Part shown: in pieces, positions 1 through 7,337 of the stretch
Position numbering within the stretch: position 1 is the first letter of the stretch
How the letters are laid out: every line of letters starts with the position of its first letter
NCBI GenBank assembly: GCA_018661145.1
Contig: JABJIU010000094.1
Coordinates: 1 to 8,895 of the forward strand
DNA: 8,895 nucleotides
Origin: Pseudomonadota bacterium
GTDB lineage: Bacteria; Pseudomonadota; Gammaproteobacteria; Arenicellales; UBA868
Direction: 5' to 3'
Translations under genes and position numbers: made by a program
The notes under the pieces: model-generated
Told to the model about the DNA's origin: nothing
The model's database searches: none
Seen by the model: only the letters and a program-made list of their open reading frames with translations

Positions 1-150
1 CGGATACCCCAGGGAGATTTCAATCTTGATTCCTGTTTCCCCCACTTTGACATCGCCGATGCTTTTGCCGTCGGCCAACGTTGTGCCGGTATGGGGGTCC
101 GTAATAGACCCTATAACCTCTTTGATCGTCTTGTCCGAATTCTCTGTCAT
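1..150 (-). CDS. mrp: Mrp/ApbC-family iron-sulfur cluster carrier ATPase, N-terminal fragment
   Basis: Only the first 50 codons are in the window; the gene continues past the left edge. The peptide starts MTENSDKTIKEVIGSITDP and ends at ISLGYP. This matches the small N-terminal MIP18/DUF59-like domain of proteobacterial Mrp (ApbC), where a DP..G..L segment is followed by a V/I-rich strand and LGYP. The P-loop ATPase domain that would settle the call lies outside the window. Members of the family bind and transfer Fe-S clusters in the cytoplasm. In E. coli mrp also lies next to and divergent from metG, which supports the identification. The start at 150 has a weak GGA ribosome-binding match about 6 bases upstream. 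Because the ATPase part is unseen, the call rests on the N-terminal pattern plus synteny. Confidence 0.8.
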   Translation of the reverse strand, partial: MTENSDKTIKEVIGSITDPHTGTTLADGKSIGDVKVGETGIKIEISLGYP

Positions 151-350
151 CGGTGTTCCGTTGTCGAAAATGTTTGAGCGCGTAAAATTTTTCAAGCCCC
201 TAATCAAGGGGCGGTGATGCTACCACACCGGGGCATTTCCCTCCTTCCCTTACGCTATAATTCGTCCGCAATTAAAGTCGCCAACCTGGTTTCATCCACA
301 GGCTGCGCAGGCTTTTTGACCGGCCACCGCTCTCCTCCGGAATAACCCGC
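151..350. promoter_or_regulatory. mrp-metG divergent intergenic region with a TATAAT -10 element
   Basis: This 200-base gap separates divergent mrp and metG, so it should hold both promoters. On the plus strand a perfect TATAAT lies at 256-261 and is the best -10 candidate for metG. It would start transcription near 268 and give a leader of about 80 bases. No convincing TTGACA lies 16-18 bases upstream, so an activator or a weak -35 is possible. On the minus strand the same AT-rich patch reads TATAGC and could serve mrp; a poor TTGGCG lies upstream at a 19-base spacing. I see no T-box-like or other recognised riboswitch. Confidence 0.4.
196..212. repeat. Short inverted repeat (5-bp GC stem, 7-base loop) in the mrp leader
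   Basis: GCCCC at 196-200 and GGGGC at 208-212 are perfect complements around a 7-base loop. The element lies in what would be the mrp 5' leader, or upstream of the metG promoter. Read on the minus strand it is followed by TTGAAAAATTTT, which is AT-rich but not a clean U-tract. It is therefore not a convincing terminator. It could be an operator or a leader hairpin; function is unknown. Confidence 0.35.
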
Positions 351-2396
351 ATGACCTCTGCCTCGCGCAAGATCCTGGCCACCAGCGCCCTGCCGTACGC
401 CAACGGGCCGATTCATCTGGGACATTTGGTGGAGTACATCCAAACTGACATCTGGACCCGATTTCAGCGTCTTCGAGGGCACGAGGCGTACTATATCTGC
501 GCGGAAGATACCCACGGCACGCCCATCATGCTCAAGGCCCGCGACGAAGGCCTGACACCCGAGTCCCTCATAGAAAAAATAGGCGGCGAGCATCGCCGCG
601 ATTTCGCCGACTTCAACATTGCGTTTGATAACTACTACACGACACACTCGGAGGAAAACCGATACTTTTCCGAGTTTATTTTTGAGCAACTGAAAACCAA
701 AGGCCATGTAGACGCCCGGACCATTACTCAGGCCTATGACCCGGTGGAGGAGATGTTCCTCCCGGATCGCTTTATTCGTGGGACCTGTCCAAGGTGCGGC
801 GCCGAGGATCAGAATGGAGATAATTGTGAAGTCTGTGGTGCAACCTACGCGCCAACAGACCTCACCGATGCGGTTTCCGTCATCTCGGGGGCTACCCCGG
901 TTTCCCGTGATTCCGAACATTACTTTGTCCGGCTGTCTGACTTTGAACCCATGCTGCGCGATTGGACGGGCTCCGGGCGTTTACAGTCGGAAGTGGTCAA
1001 TAAGCTAAACGAGTGGTTTGATATCGGCCTTCAGGACTGGGATATCTCCCGCGACGCACCCTACTTCGGGTTCGAAATTCCAGACGCGCCGGGGAAGTAC
1101 TTTTATGTCTGGCTCGATGCACCGATTGGGTACATGGCAAGCTTCCGCAACTTCTGCACCCCGAGGGGTATTGACTTCGACACCTTTTGGGCCCCGGACG
1201 CCCCTGCCGAGCTCTACCATTTTGTCGGTAAAGACATACTCTATTTTCACGCCCTGTTCTGGCCCGCTATGCTTCATGGGGCCGGATTCCGCACGCCCAC
1301 AGCAGTGTTTACCCACGGCTTTCTTACAATTAACGGGCAGAAGATGTCCAAGTCTCGGGGGACTTTCATTAGGGCGAGGACCTATCTAGATCATCTGGAT
1401 CCCGATTACCTGCGCTATTACTTTGCAGCGAAGTTGAATAACCGCGTCGAAGATATCGATTTCAACGTGGAGGACTTTGTCGTGCGCGTAAACGCGGACC
1501 TCGTCGGAAAAGTTGTCAACATAGCGAGCCGTTGCGCCGGATTCATCGAGAAACGATTCCAAGGGCAATTATCCGGGACATTGCCGGACCCTGCGCTGAC
1601 CATGAGGTTTTACGAGCAGCACAGTACTATCTGTCAATATTTTGAAAACCGCGAATTCAGCCGGGCCATTCGGGAGATCATGAGGTTGGCAGATCTTGCC
1701 AATCAGTACATTAACGACCGCAAACCCTGGATCATCGCCAAGGACGACAGTCGCGCCGACGAACTTCAGGCAGTCTGCACCCAGAGTCTTAATCTTTTCC
1801 GCATGCTAATCACCTGGCTTGCGCCGGTGGTACCGAAGCTAGCAGAACGGAGTGGAGAGTTTTTGCGCCATCCGATTACCACAGGAAACGCCCTGGACCG
1901 ACTCACCGAGCCACTGCTTAATCATCAGATTGGTCCTTTTGCCCGGCTGCTAGACCGGATTGAATTGGAAGACGCCAACGCGATGATGAAGGATACTCAG
2001 TTTATGAACGAAAACGAGGGCAACAATTCTGTGGGTAAACACCTGCAGGATGATCCCATCTCCCCAGAGATCACGATAGACGAATTCGCTAAGGTTGACC
2101 TTCGCGTGGTTCGCGTGAACGCCGCTGAGACCGTCGAGGGCGCCGATCGCCTTCTGAAGCTGACCCTGGACCTTGATGGCGAAATCCGGGAAGTCTTTGC
2201 CGGAATTAAAAGCGAGTACGATCCGCAAACGCTGGTTGGTCGACACGTGGTCATGGTAGCGAACCTCGCACCGAGGAAAATGAGGTTTGGGATTTCCAAC
2301 GGCATGATCCTTGCCGCTTCCGGTGCCGATGATGCGGGTGGCATCTTTCTACTCTCTCCTGACGGCGCCGCCGAGTCAGGGATGCGAGTCCGCTAA
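351..2396 (+). CDS. metG: Methionyl-tRNA synthetase with C-terminal dimerisation/tRNA-binding domain
   Basis: This cytoplasmic class I aminoacyl-tRNA synthetase charges initiator and elongator tRNA-Met with methionine using ATP. The 681 residues are close to the E. coli enzyme (677). The HIGH-type signature is HLGH at residues 22-25, and the second ATP-binding motif is KMSKS at 331-335. A zinc knuckle has cysteines at 146, 149, 159 and 162, as CxxC...CxxC. The anticodon-binding helical domain includes the RKPW segment near 457-460. A poorly conserved linker of about 30 residues (540-570) leads to an EMAPII/Arc1p-like tRNA-binding domain at about 574-681, ending in the expected Ser-Pro-Asp-rich tail. 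The ATG at 351 puts the conserved ILATSALPYANGP strand at the usual distance from the N-terminus. Its ribosome-binding site is weak (GGA at 339-341). The gene is divergent from mrp and heads a tight four-gene cluster. Confidence 0.98.
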   Translation: MTSASRKILATSALPYANGPIHLGHLVEYIQTDIWTRFQRLRGHEAYYICAEDTHGTPIMLKARDEGLTPESLIEKIGGEHRRDFADFNIAFDNYYTTHSEENRYFSEFIFEQLKTKGHVDARTITQAYDPVEEMFLPDRFIRGTCPRCGAEDQNGDNCEVCGATYAPTDLTDAVSVISGATPVSRDSEHYFVRLSDFEPMLRDWTGSGRLQSEVVNKLNEWFDIGLQDWDISRDAPYFGFEIPDAPGKYFYVWLDAPIGYMASFRNFCTPRGIDFDTFWAPDAPAELYHFVGKDILYFHALFWPAMLHGAGFRTPTAVFTHGFLTINGQKMSKSRGTFIRARTYLDHLDPDYLRYYFAAKLNNRVEDIDFNVEDFVVRVNADLVGKVVNIASRCAGFIEKRFQGQLSGTLPDPALTMRFYEQHSTICQYFENREFSRAIREIMRLADLANQYINDRKPWIIAKDDSRADELQAVCTQSLNLFRMLITWLAPVVPKLAERSGEFLRHPITTGNALDRLTEPLLNHQIGPFARLLDRIELEDANAMMKDTQFMNENEGNNSVGKHLQDDPISPEITIDEFAKVDLRVVRVNAAETVEGADRLLKLTLDLDGEIREVFAGIKSEYDPQTLVGRHVVMVANLAPRKMRFGISNGMILAASGADDAGGIFLLSPDGAAESGMRVR

Positions 2397-2415
2397 CAAC
2401 TGCTCCGCGCTTTCC

Positions 2416-3561
2416 ATGACAGCGCAAGCACCCCTGGCCGAGCAGCGGGACTTATTCGAGATCCCGACTGAGATCTGCTACCTGAACTGTGCCTATATCT
2501 CGCCACTTTTAAGGTCGACGGCACAGGCCGGCAAAGTGGGGATGGAACGCAAGTTGCGGCCATGGGAAATCAGGCCTCCTGACTTTTTCTCGACGACCCG
2601 GCAGATCCGTTCAACCGCCGCGTCACTCCTCGGAAGTACAGCGAATGACATTGCGATCGTACCGTCCGCCAGTTACGGTCTCGCAACTGCGGCAAGGAAC
2701 CTCCCCGTCCGCGAAGGCCAAAAAATCCTGGTGCTCGCCGAGCAGTATCCATCCAACTACTATGTCTGGGAAGCCTTGGCCCGCAACTCCGGCGCCACCC
2801 TCCAATCCGTGGCCCGGCCCGCTGATGGAGATTGGACGCGAAAGGTTCTGGAATCGCTCGATAGCCAGACAGCGATTGCGGCCCTCCCGCAGTGTCACTG
2901 GTCCGACGGCACCCTGGTTGACCTTGCCCAGGTTCGACAACGTCTCGATGAGACGGGCGGCGCGCTAGTTGTCGACCTTACCCAGAGTCTCGGTGCGATG
3001 ACGTTCAACCTCGAATCGATCCGACCCGATTTTGCCGTTGCTGCCGCCTATAAGTGGTTGCTCGGCCCTTACGCGACGGGCCTGCTTTATGTCGACCCGC
3101 AACACCACAACGGAGACCCTCTGGAGATGCCCATTTTTTCCAGGAGAAATGCGGTGCAGTTCAGCGATATCAGTTACCGGAATGAGTTCGAGCCGGGAGC
3201 CTGCCGTTTCGATGTTGGTGAAGTAGCCAACTTTGCGCTTCTGCCCGCGCTTCATGACGCTCTGCTGCAGATCCTTGAATGGCAAGTCCCGAGGATTCAG
3301 GAAAGTCTTGGCCAGCGAACAACAGTCATTTCAACCGAGGCTCGCGCTCTGGGACTTGATGTCGTTGACTCAGCACGGCGCGCCCCTCATTTCCTCGGTA
3401 TCCGTTTTCCTGATGGCCTCCCCGACGGACTGACCGAACATCTTCGCGACCAGCAGATCTACGTCAGCGTTCGAGGTGATGCCCTTCGAGTGACCCCCTA
3501 CCTCTATAACACGGAGGATGATCTAGAACGATTCAACCATGCGCTACGGAGCTTTGTATGA
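2416..3561 (+). CDS. Class-V aminotransferase-fold PLP-dependent enzyme, substrate unknown
   Basis: The product is 381 residues, fold type I, of the aminotransferase class V group that includes kynureninase, isopenicillin-N epimerase and cysteine desulfurase. The N-terminal YLNCAYISPL (residues 22-31) is the substrate-entry strand typical of the group. VVDLTQS at 185-191 supplies the PLP-ring Asp187 and the neighbouring Gln190. Lys213 in AAYKWLLGP is the predicted Schiff-base lysine. A C-terminal RFDVGE (264-269) and VSVRGDALRVTPYLYN (350-365) resemble the small domain of epimerase-like members. There is no cysteine-desulfurase catalytic-Cys loop that I can identify, so NifS/IscS/SufS activity is not supported. 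I chose ATG 2416, 19 bases after the metG stop; an upstream in-frame ATG at 2311 would lie inside metG. No clear Shine-Dalgarno is present, suggesting coupling to metG. The 3' end overlaps rnfB by ATGA. The family is confident; the reaction is not. Confidence 0.85.
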   Translation: MTAQAPLAEQRDLFEIPTEICYLNCAYISPLLRSTAQAGKVGMERKLRPWEIRPPDFFSTTRQIRSTAASLLGSTANDIAIVPSASYGLATAARNLPVREGQKILVLAEQYPSNYYVWEALARNSGATLQSVARPADGDWTRKVLESLDSQTAIAALPQCHWSDGTLVDLAQVRQRLDETGGALVVDLTQSLGAMTFNLESIRPDFAVAAAYKWLLGPYATGLLYVDPQHHNGDPLEMPIFSRRNAVQFSDISYRNEFEPGACRFDVGEVANFALLPALHDALLQILEWQVPRIQESLGQRTTVISTEARALGLDVVDSARRAPHFLGIRFPDGLPDGLTEHLRDQQIYVSVRGDALRVTPYLYNTEDDLERFNHALRSFV

Positions 3562-4202
3562 CGATCGAGGTCTCCCGTACCGCGGACAAGATTGATGCCC
3601 AACTCCCTCAACTCCAATGCCAACGTTGTGGTTACCCTTCATGCCGGGAATTTGCGGAGGCGGTCTCAGAGGGTGACGCGCCGGGCAACCGATGCGATCC
3701 TGGCGGCATCCGAGTACTTAATCTGTTGAATTCAATCACCGGCCAGAACCATCATACCTTAGACCCCAATTTTGATTCACCGCTCCTGCCCACCCGAGTG
3801 ATGATCCGGGAGTCTGAGTGCATCGGTTGTACGATTTGTATCCAGGCGTGTCCGGTCGCCGCAATCATTGGTGCGGGCAAACTCATGCATACGGTGATTT
3901 CTGCAGACTGCACAGCTTGCGAACTCTGCCTACCGGTCTGCCCCGTAGATTGCATCAGTTCAATCAATGTCCAGGAAAAAGAAACATCGTCTTTCCAGAC
4001 CTCTTTAACGACACAGTCATTTCACCACCGTCTGAACTTCGAACGCTGGCAACAGCGCGCCCAATCCCGTCCCATTGGGCGGGCTTGCTCTAATGAAGCA
4101 TCGCGGCGCGGGGAGATCGCAATGAGCGTTGCCAGAGTTCGGTTGAAACGAAGCACGGTACAACAGGAGCCTCCTCAAGGTGAACCCAGCGCGGCGCAAT
4201 GA
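3558..4202 (+). CDS. rnfB: RnfB-type iron-sulfur protein without a membrane anchor
   Basis: The 214-residue product resembles RnfB/RsxB, the ferredoxin-like subunit that passes electrons in Rnf/Rsx complexes. A four-cysteine Fe-S domain (Cys21, 24, 29, 46; CxxCxxxxC...C with GYPSC) is followed by two bacterial 4Fe-4S ferredoxin motifs: Cys88, 91, 94, 98 and Cys118, 121, 124, 128. All twelve ligands are present. E. coli RsxB begins with a hydrophobic membrane helix of about 25 residues; here translation starts right at the KIDAQLPQLQC segment, so the protein is predicted soluble. The tail after the last cluster (about 85 residues) is basic and low in conserved features. No rnfA, C, D, G or E gene is in the window. 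ATG 3558 overlaps the preceding stop (ATGA), and the 3' end overlaps nth by 23 bases. Stand-alone RnfB next to nth or metG is, to my recollection, also seen in Xanthomonas-type genomes. Electron partners are unknown. Confidence 0.88.
   Translation: MTIEVSRTADKIDAQLPQLQCQRCGYPSCREFAEAVSEGDAPGNRCDPGGIRVLNLLNSITGQNHHTLDPNFDSPLLPTRVMIRESECIGCTICIQACPVAAIIGAGKLMHTVISADCTACELCLPVCPVDCISSINVQEKETSSFQTSLTTQSFHHRLNFERWQQRAQSRPIGRACSNEASRRGEIAMSVARVRLKRSTVQQEPPQGEPSAAQ
4165..4169 (+). promoter_or_regulatory. Shine-Dalgarno AGGAG that fixes the GTG start of nth
   Basis: AGGAG lies 10 bases before the GTG at 4180, inside the end of rnfB. It supports a GTG start and a 23-base overlap with rnfB, and the resulting N-terminus (MNPARRNELF) lines up with E. 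coli Nth (MNKAKRLEIL). Confidence 0.7.
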
Positions 4203-4812
4203 ACTCTTCGCTCGGCTCCAGAAATCGATTCCGGAGCCAGTAACAGAGCTTAAATACCGTACTCACTTTCAACTGCTGGTTGCTGTGATTCTTTCTGCCC
4301 AGGCGACTGATCTATCCGTCAACCGGGCAACCCGAAAGCTATTTCGAATCGCCGGGACTCCCAAAGCCATCCAGGACCTCGGGGTCTCAGGACTAAAGAA
4401 CTACATTCGCACAATCGGCCTCTACAACACCAAAGCCGTCAATATCGTCAAGACCTGCTCAATCTTGCTAACTGACCACGCGGGCCGCGTGCCGCGCGAG
4501 CGCAGTGCGTTGGAGGCATTGCCCGGTGTCGGGCGAAAGACCGCCAATGTGGTACTAAATACTGCATTTGGTGAACCGACGATAGCAGTCGATACCCACA
4601 TCTTCAGAGTGGCTAATCGGACGGGTCTTGCCAAGGGTCGATCGGTCCTGGAGGTCGAACGCGGCTTGCTGCGGGCAACACCAGAGTCTTACCTCAAGTC
4701 CGCCCACCACCTGCTCATCCTGCACGGACGTTATACCTGCCGCGCGCGTAATCCGATTTGCACCCAGTGCGTTATTTCTGATATTTGCGAGTTCTCCGCA
4801 AAGATGATCTGA
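4180..4812 (+). CDS. nth: Endonuclease III (DNA glycosylase/AP lyase)
   Basis: This base-excision repair enzyme removes oxidised pyrimidines and cleaves the backbone at the resulting abasic site. The 210 residues are collinear with E. coli Nth (211). The helix-hairpin-helix is LPGVGRKTANVVLN (114-127), containing the catalytic Lys120. Asp138 lies in AVDTHIFRVANR. The C-terminal 4Fe-4S loop has Cys187, 194, 197 and 203 with spacing C-x6-C-x2-C-x5-C. All three sets fall at the same residue numbers as in E. coli. The LLVAVILSAQATD segment (32-44) is the usual family signature. The gene starts with GTG behind a good ribosome-binding site, overlaps rnfB by 23 bases, and so is probably translated by coupling. 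It ends 17 bases from the convergent rlmB, with no clear terminator between. Confidence 0.98.
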   Translation: MNPARRNELFARLQKSIPEPVTELKYRTHFQLLVAVILSAQATDLSVNRATRKLFRIAGTPKAIQDLGVSGLKNYIRTIGLYNTKAVNIVKTCSILLTDHAGRVPRERSALEALPGVGRKTANVVLNTAFGEPTIAVDTHIFRVANRTGLAKGRSVLEVERGLLRATPESYLKSAHHLLILHGRYTCRARNPICTQCVISDICEFSAKMI

Positions 4813-4829
4813 CTTTTTAGTGCCGCCGC

Positions 4830-5609
4830 TTACGAGGACACGGCACCACCAGAGTCCGCGCTCAATAAGCGTCGCTGACGCACCGATTCAAAAAGGACGA
4901 CTCCAGCCGCGACCGAAACGTTCAGGCTGGACAGCCCGGGCGCCGTCGGGATTCGGACCAGCCCGTCGCAATGCTTGCGTGTCACCTTGCGCACTCCATT
5001 CGATTCTGCGCCCACGACTAGGCCCAGAGGACCAGAAAGATCGAAATCATATAAAGCGCTCTCTCCATCTGCTGCGGTTCCAATGATCCAGATACCCGCG
5101 GCTTTCAATTTTTCGAGAACCCGCGTCCAACTGCCAAGCTCGAAGAGCTTTAGCTGATGAATAGCGCCCTCCGCAACCCGCATTGCCGCGGGCGTCAACC
5201 CGGCCCCAACCGTTGCCGGCATGATGACCGCTTCTACCCCGGCCGCAGCCGCCGTTCGCAAGCATGCTCCCACGTTTCTCGGATCCTCGAGCCCGTCAAG
5301 CAACAACACCAGCGTATTCGGACCTATCCCGGTCAGCCACGCGTTGAAGTCAGACAACCCCAATGCGGGCGCACGGGGCAGCAGTCCGACCACCCCCTGG
5401 TGCCGGACAGTCCCGGCAAGCCGACTCAGCGCATCGCGGTCGCCCCGTCTGACATGAACACCACGCGCACGCGCGAGCGACAGGAGTTGGCTGATACGCT
5501 GATCCTTTCGACCCCCGTCATGAACGATCTCACTGATCCCCACAGGGTGGGCTTTAAGCGCCGCCTCAACCGGGTGAAAGCCACATAGGGCCAGGCTCTT
5601 GGTATCCAT
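4830..5609 (-). CDS. rlmB: 23S rRNA (guanosine-2'-O)-methyltransferase RlmB, SpoU/TrmH family
   Basis: The enzyme transfers a methyl group from S-adenosylmethionine to the 2'-O of G2251 (E. coli numbering) in the 23S rRNA P-loop. Length is 259 residues, near the usual 240-260. Residues 1-80 form the small RNA-binding substrate domain, starting with LCGFHPVEAAL. The SPOUT catalytic domain has motif 1, LDGLEDPRNVGACLRTA (104-120), with Asn112 and Arg118. Motif 2 is VVGAESNGVRKVT (198-210), and motif 3 is SSLNVSVAAG (227-236), with Asn230. The stretch at 143-160 departs from the common GAxExxP...NL pattern, but the cofactor-knot motifs are intact. ATG 5609 overlaps the rnr stop (TGATG), a common coupling arrangement; a TTG three bases earlier would add one residue. 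The gene is co-directional with rnr, as in many gammaproteobacteria. Confidence 0.95.
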   Translation of the reverse strand: MDTKSLALCGFHPVEAALKAHPVGISEIVHDGGRKDQRISQLLSLARARGVHVRRGDRDALSRLAGTVRHQGVVGLLPRAPALGLSDFNAWLTGIGPNTLVLLLDGLEDPRNVGACLRTAAAAGVEAVIMPATVGAGLTPAAMRVAEGAIHQLKLFELGSWTRVLEKLKAAGIWIIGTAADGESALYDFDLSGPLGLVVGAESNGVRKVTRKHCDGLVRIPTAPGLSSLNVSVAAGVVLFESVRQRRLLSADSGGAVSS

Positions 5610-7264
5610 CAATGTCCGCGCCGGTGGCGCACGCGACGCCTGGAACGCGGCTGATCCTGACGTGTTTTATGGCGCTTACGAGACCTCGGGGAGACCGCAC
5701 GGCCACCATCATCAGACACCCGCGTAAAATCGATCTTCCCGTCCTCCGCTTGTACGCCAGCCACCCTGACACGCATCGTGTCCCCAAGCCTGACACTTTC
5801 ACCTGTCCCATGCGCTGCCAACGTCATGTGCCGCTCATCAAACTCGAAGTAACCACGCCCCAGCTCCGAAACATGAATCATGCCCTCAATCGGGAAATCA
5901 TCCAATGTGACAAAAACACCGAATCCGGCAATGCCGCTCACCGTACCCGAAAACACATTTCCGATGTACTGATGCATGAATTGGCCTTTCAGCCAGGCCA
6001 TCATCTCCCGCTCCGCGATTTCGGCCCGTCTTTCCGTGCACGAAGACTGTTCTGCGATCACGCCGAGCTCGGCTGCACCGTAGTCGCGCTCAGTCGTCTC
6101 GCTCCTATCCAGCAGAGCTTTCAGCAGCCGATGGACAATGAGATCAGGATAACGTCGGATCGGTGAGGTGAAGTGGGTGTAGGTCGCGAAGCCCAGTCCG
6201 TAGTGGGGCGCTTTCGAGGGCGAATAAAAAGCCTGCTTCATGGACCGCAAGATCAACACCTGCAGAGAGGTCAAAGGCACTTCGGTTTGCCTAGCCGATG
6301 CGAGGGCGCGGGACAATGACTCTCCAGTCGGTACACGGCCACCCTCAATGGTGGCGCCAAACATCCCGAAGATCTCCCGAAGTGTGTTAATGGCGTCTCG
6401 ATCCGGAGCATCGTGGCATCGGTAGATCGCTTGGGAAAGCGAGCGATCCAGTGTTTGTCCGGCGCAAACATTGGCTGCCAACATACACTCCTCAATGAGT
6501 CTCGCTCCCCCAAGACGCGCTCTTGATGTCATCGCTTCAATGCGCCCGTCAGCGTCGAAAAATGTGTCTGTCTCCGAAAACTCCAGATGAAGACTGCCCG
6601 CGGCCCGGCGTTGGCTCAAGAGTTGCCTGCTGACGGTATCCAGCGCCGTGAGGCTCTCTTTGATGGCTAAAGACACAGCCAGGGGCGCGCCGTCCGGTTG
6701 CTCCAGGAACGCCGATACGCTTTCATAATTGAGTCGCGCAGCGGATTGGATCCTGGCCTCGACAAACTCATAGCTGTTAACCTTTCCTTGGTGGGTTACC
6801 TTCATCCGGCAAACTAGAGCGTAACGCACTTCGCCCGGATTTAACGAGCACAAGCCGTTGGACAACAGTTCTGGGAGCATCGGAACCACGTGGCCAGGTA
6901 GATAAACCGAGTTCCCGCGTTCTCTTGCCGCGACATCAAGCGGACTGTCTCGCTCCACCCACCGCGAGACATCTGCGATAGCCACATCGAGGTCAAACCC
7001 ATCCGGGCCCTGCCGACAGTAGACAGCGTCATCAAAATCTCGAGCGTCTTTTCCGTCGATCGTCACGAAAGGAACTTGCGTCAGATCCATCGCGCCACCA
7101 GCAGGGTTGTCGGTGGGTTTCTGAGCAATGGCAACCAGCGCCTCTTCAACGCCTTCAGGCCAGGTTGTCGGTATCTGATTCTTCAGAAGAATGCGCTCTC
7201 GGACCGATGAGACCTGTACTTGACTGGATTCTTTTTGCGGTCGTCTGCGTGGCGCTTTGGACAT
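5609..7264 (-). CDS. rnr: RNase R-type 3'-5' exoribonuclease lacking N-terminal HTH and cold-shock domains
   Basis: This is an RNB-family hydrolytic exonuclease that degrades structured RNA processively from the 3' end. The RNB domain (about 60-385) holds the magnesium-binding Asp cluster in VTIDGKDARDFDDAVY (Asp70, 73, 76, 78, 79), plus SVYLP, IEECMLAAN and HFTSPIRRYPDL. An S1 domain follows (about 435-517), then an Arg-rich tail. These details favour RNase R over RNase II. The length of 551 residues is well below the family's 700-800 or more. About 200 residues are missing before the Asp cluster compared with E. coli (where the first Asp is about 272), i.e. the helix-turn-helix and both cold-shock domains. 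Residues 20-45 (RERILLKNQIPTTWPEGVEE) match the linker just before RNB. I chose ATG 7264; a TTG at 7270 is possible, and an in-frame TAA lies two codons above it. No strong Shine-Dalgarno is visible. The stop overlaps the rlmB start. Confidence 0.92.
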   Translation of the reverse strand: MSKAPRRRPQKESSQVQVSSVRERILLKNQIPTTWPEGVEEALVAIAQKPTDNPAGGAMDLTQVPFVTIDGKDARDFDDAVYCRQGPDGFDLDVAIADVSRWVERDSPLDVAARERGNSVYLPGHVVPMLPELLSNGLCSLNPGEVRYALVCRMKVTHQGKVNSYEFVEARIQSAARLNYESVSAFLEQPDGAPLAVSLAIKESLTALDTVSRQLLSQRRAAGSLHLEFSETDTFFDADGRIEAMTSRARLGGARLIEECMLAANVCAGQTLDRSLSQAIYRCHDAPDRDAINTLREIFGMFGATIEGGRVPTGESLSRALASARQTEVPLTSLQVLILRSMKQAFYSPSKAPHYGLGFATYTHFTSPIRRYPDLIVHRLLKALLDRSETTERDYGAAELGVIAEQSSCTERRAEIAEREMMAWLKGQFMHQYIGNVFSGTVSGIAGFGVFVTLDDFPIEGMIHVSELGRGYFEFDERHMTLAAHGTGESVRLGDTMRVRVAGVQAEDGKIDFTRVSDDGGRAVSPRSRKRHKTRQDQPRSRRRVRHRRGH

Positions 7265-7308
7265 GTTCAATTGTTACCGGATCTATTGGGAGACGACGTC
7301 TGTTGCGA

Positions 7309-7337
7309 TTGACAACTTTGCACCCAATCGTTAAGGT
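7309..7337 (+). promoter_or_regulatory. Sigma70-type promoter of tRNA-Leu with GC-rich discriminator
   Basis: A perfect -35 TTGACA (7309-7314) is followed after 17 bases by TAAGGT (7332-7337) as the -10. Just downstream is TCGCGCCC, a GC-rich discriminator like that of stringently controlled stable-RNA promoters. The start would be near 7344, giving a 5' leader of about 47 bases before the tRNA. The -10 matches only 3 of 6 consensus bases, which lowers certainty. The promoter lies in the 126-base gap that must also drive rnr on the other strand; I see no equally good minus-strand promoter there. Confidence 0.6.

Noticed and set aside
255..920. A 221-codon open frame on the minus strand across the start of metG.
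   Set aside because: It is antisense to strongly conserved metG coding sequence, shows no recognisable domain, and would cover the metG promoter; it is a shadow frame.
2311..2415. Extended N-terminus for the class-V PLP enzyme starting at ATG 2311.
   Set aside because: The extra 35 residues lie in the alternate frame of the conserved metG tRNA-binding domain, and family homology begins only after residue 10 of the shorter form.
5612..6166. A 184-codon plus-strand open frame opposite the 3' part of rnr.
   Set aside because: It is antisense to the S1 domain and the end of the RNB domain; composition and lack of motifs mark it as a shadow.
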